Of a stretch of 64,000 nt of DNA, positions 63,888-64,000 are shown in pieces. The stretch is from Salinibacterium sp. SWN248 (GTDB lineage: Bacteria; Actinomycetota; Actinomycetes; Actinomycetales; Microbacteriaceae). The position numbers were made by a program, and so were the translations under genes. The notes beneath the pieces were generated by a model that was given only the letters and a program-made list of their open reading frames with translations, did not search any database and was not told where the DNA came from. Each line of letters begins with the position of its first letter. Position 1 is the first letter of the stretch. The stretch spans positions 1,511,719-1,575,718 of the forward strand of contig NZ_JADYWW010000001.1 in assembly GCF_015864575.1 (NCBI RefSeq), given 5' to 3'.

Positions 63888-63918
63888 CCTCGACTACACA
63901 ATTTTCTAAGGACAGATC

Positions 63919-64000
63919 ATGACTACTCGCAGAATGGAACCGATCGCTGAATCGGAGGAACGATTCGACGACATCCTCACTCCGGATGCACTGCATTTCC
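63919..64000 (+). CDS. aceB: Malate synthase, N-terminal fragment (3' end outside window)
   Basis: ATG 63919, with AAGGA 10 bases upstream, reads MTTRRMEPIAESEERFDDIL then TPDALHF and runs off the window. The ERFDxILTPxAL segment is the usual N-terminus of malate synthase A, which condenses glyoxylate with acetyl-CoA. Only 27 residues are visible, so the call leans on the position 80 bp after aceA. Confidence 0.75.
   Translation, partial: MTTRRMEPIAESEERFDDILTPDALHF

Overview
The window reads as a chromosomal segment of a high-GC Gram-positive bacterium, most likely a member of the Microbacteriaceae (Actinobacteria). The basis is gene order and protein type: dnaJ-rsmE-HIT-phoH-ybeY-CNNM-era-leuA, then recO-uppS, glyQS, dusB-dgt-dnaG, an actinobacterial nrtR-nadABC operon and a RamB-controlled glyoxylate shunt. 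GTG/TTG starts and 1-14 bp gene overlaps are common. No rRNA genes or CRISPR arrays were seen.

Layout. 1-7.6 kb: protein quality control and ribosome/RNA housekeeping, ending in leuA, which is preceded by a tiny Leu-rich leader peptide and an attenuator-like hairpin. 7.6-9.5 kb: a TRIC-type channel and an NAD(P)-binding protein, separated by a CTG/CTGCCG microsatellite and a ~100-bp inverted-repeat element. 9.6-16.9 kb: recO-uppS, then NAD synthesis (nrtR, nadA, nadB, nadC, cysteine desulfurase). 16.9-28 kb: a divergent LysR/aminotransferase pair, glyQS, an AbiEi/DUF559-like gene bracketed by two more copies of the ~100-bp element, a FrnE-like oxidoreductase, a YbaK-like protein, and dusB-dgt-dnaG. 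28-35.6 kb: a peptide/nickel-class ABC transporter (SBP, two permeases, a fused double ATPase, and a third ATPase with altered motifs) and an overlapping lactonase-like beta-propeller gene.

35.65-49.36 kb: a ~13.7-kb genomic island inserted at tRNA-Asn(GTT). The last 34 bases of the tRNA plus one base recur exactly as a 35-bp direct repeat at 49,328-49,362. The island carries a DUF262/DUF1524 (GmrSD-like) protein, a NotI-family restriction enzyme broken by two frameshifts, a SIR2-domain protein with an upstream small gene, a HIRAN-domain protein, two membrane-anchored proteins sharing a juxtamembrane motif, a decayed serine recombinase, a duplicated gene fragment, and an ORF-poor segment with hairpins containing the d(GCGAAGC) mini-hairpin. 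No intact integrase was found. I read it as a decaying mobile defence island; the SIR2 pair is the best candidate for a little-described system.

49.4-64 kb: a NarL-type two-component system, peptide deformylase, a DMT-like transporter, a GT4 glycosyltransferase, Dps, a CAU-anticodon tRNA, a lipoprotein, a HAD hydrolase, small membrane proteins, a CoA-transferase, a DUF1684 protein, and ramB divergent from aceA followed by the start of a malate synthase gene. All family names are from reading the translations and memory of the families; no database search was run.
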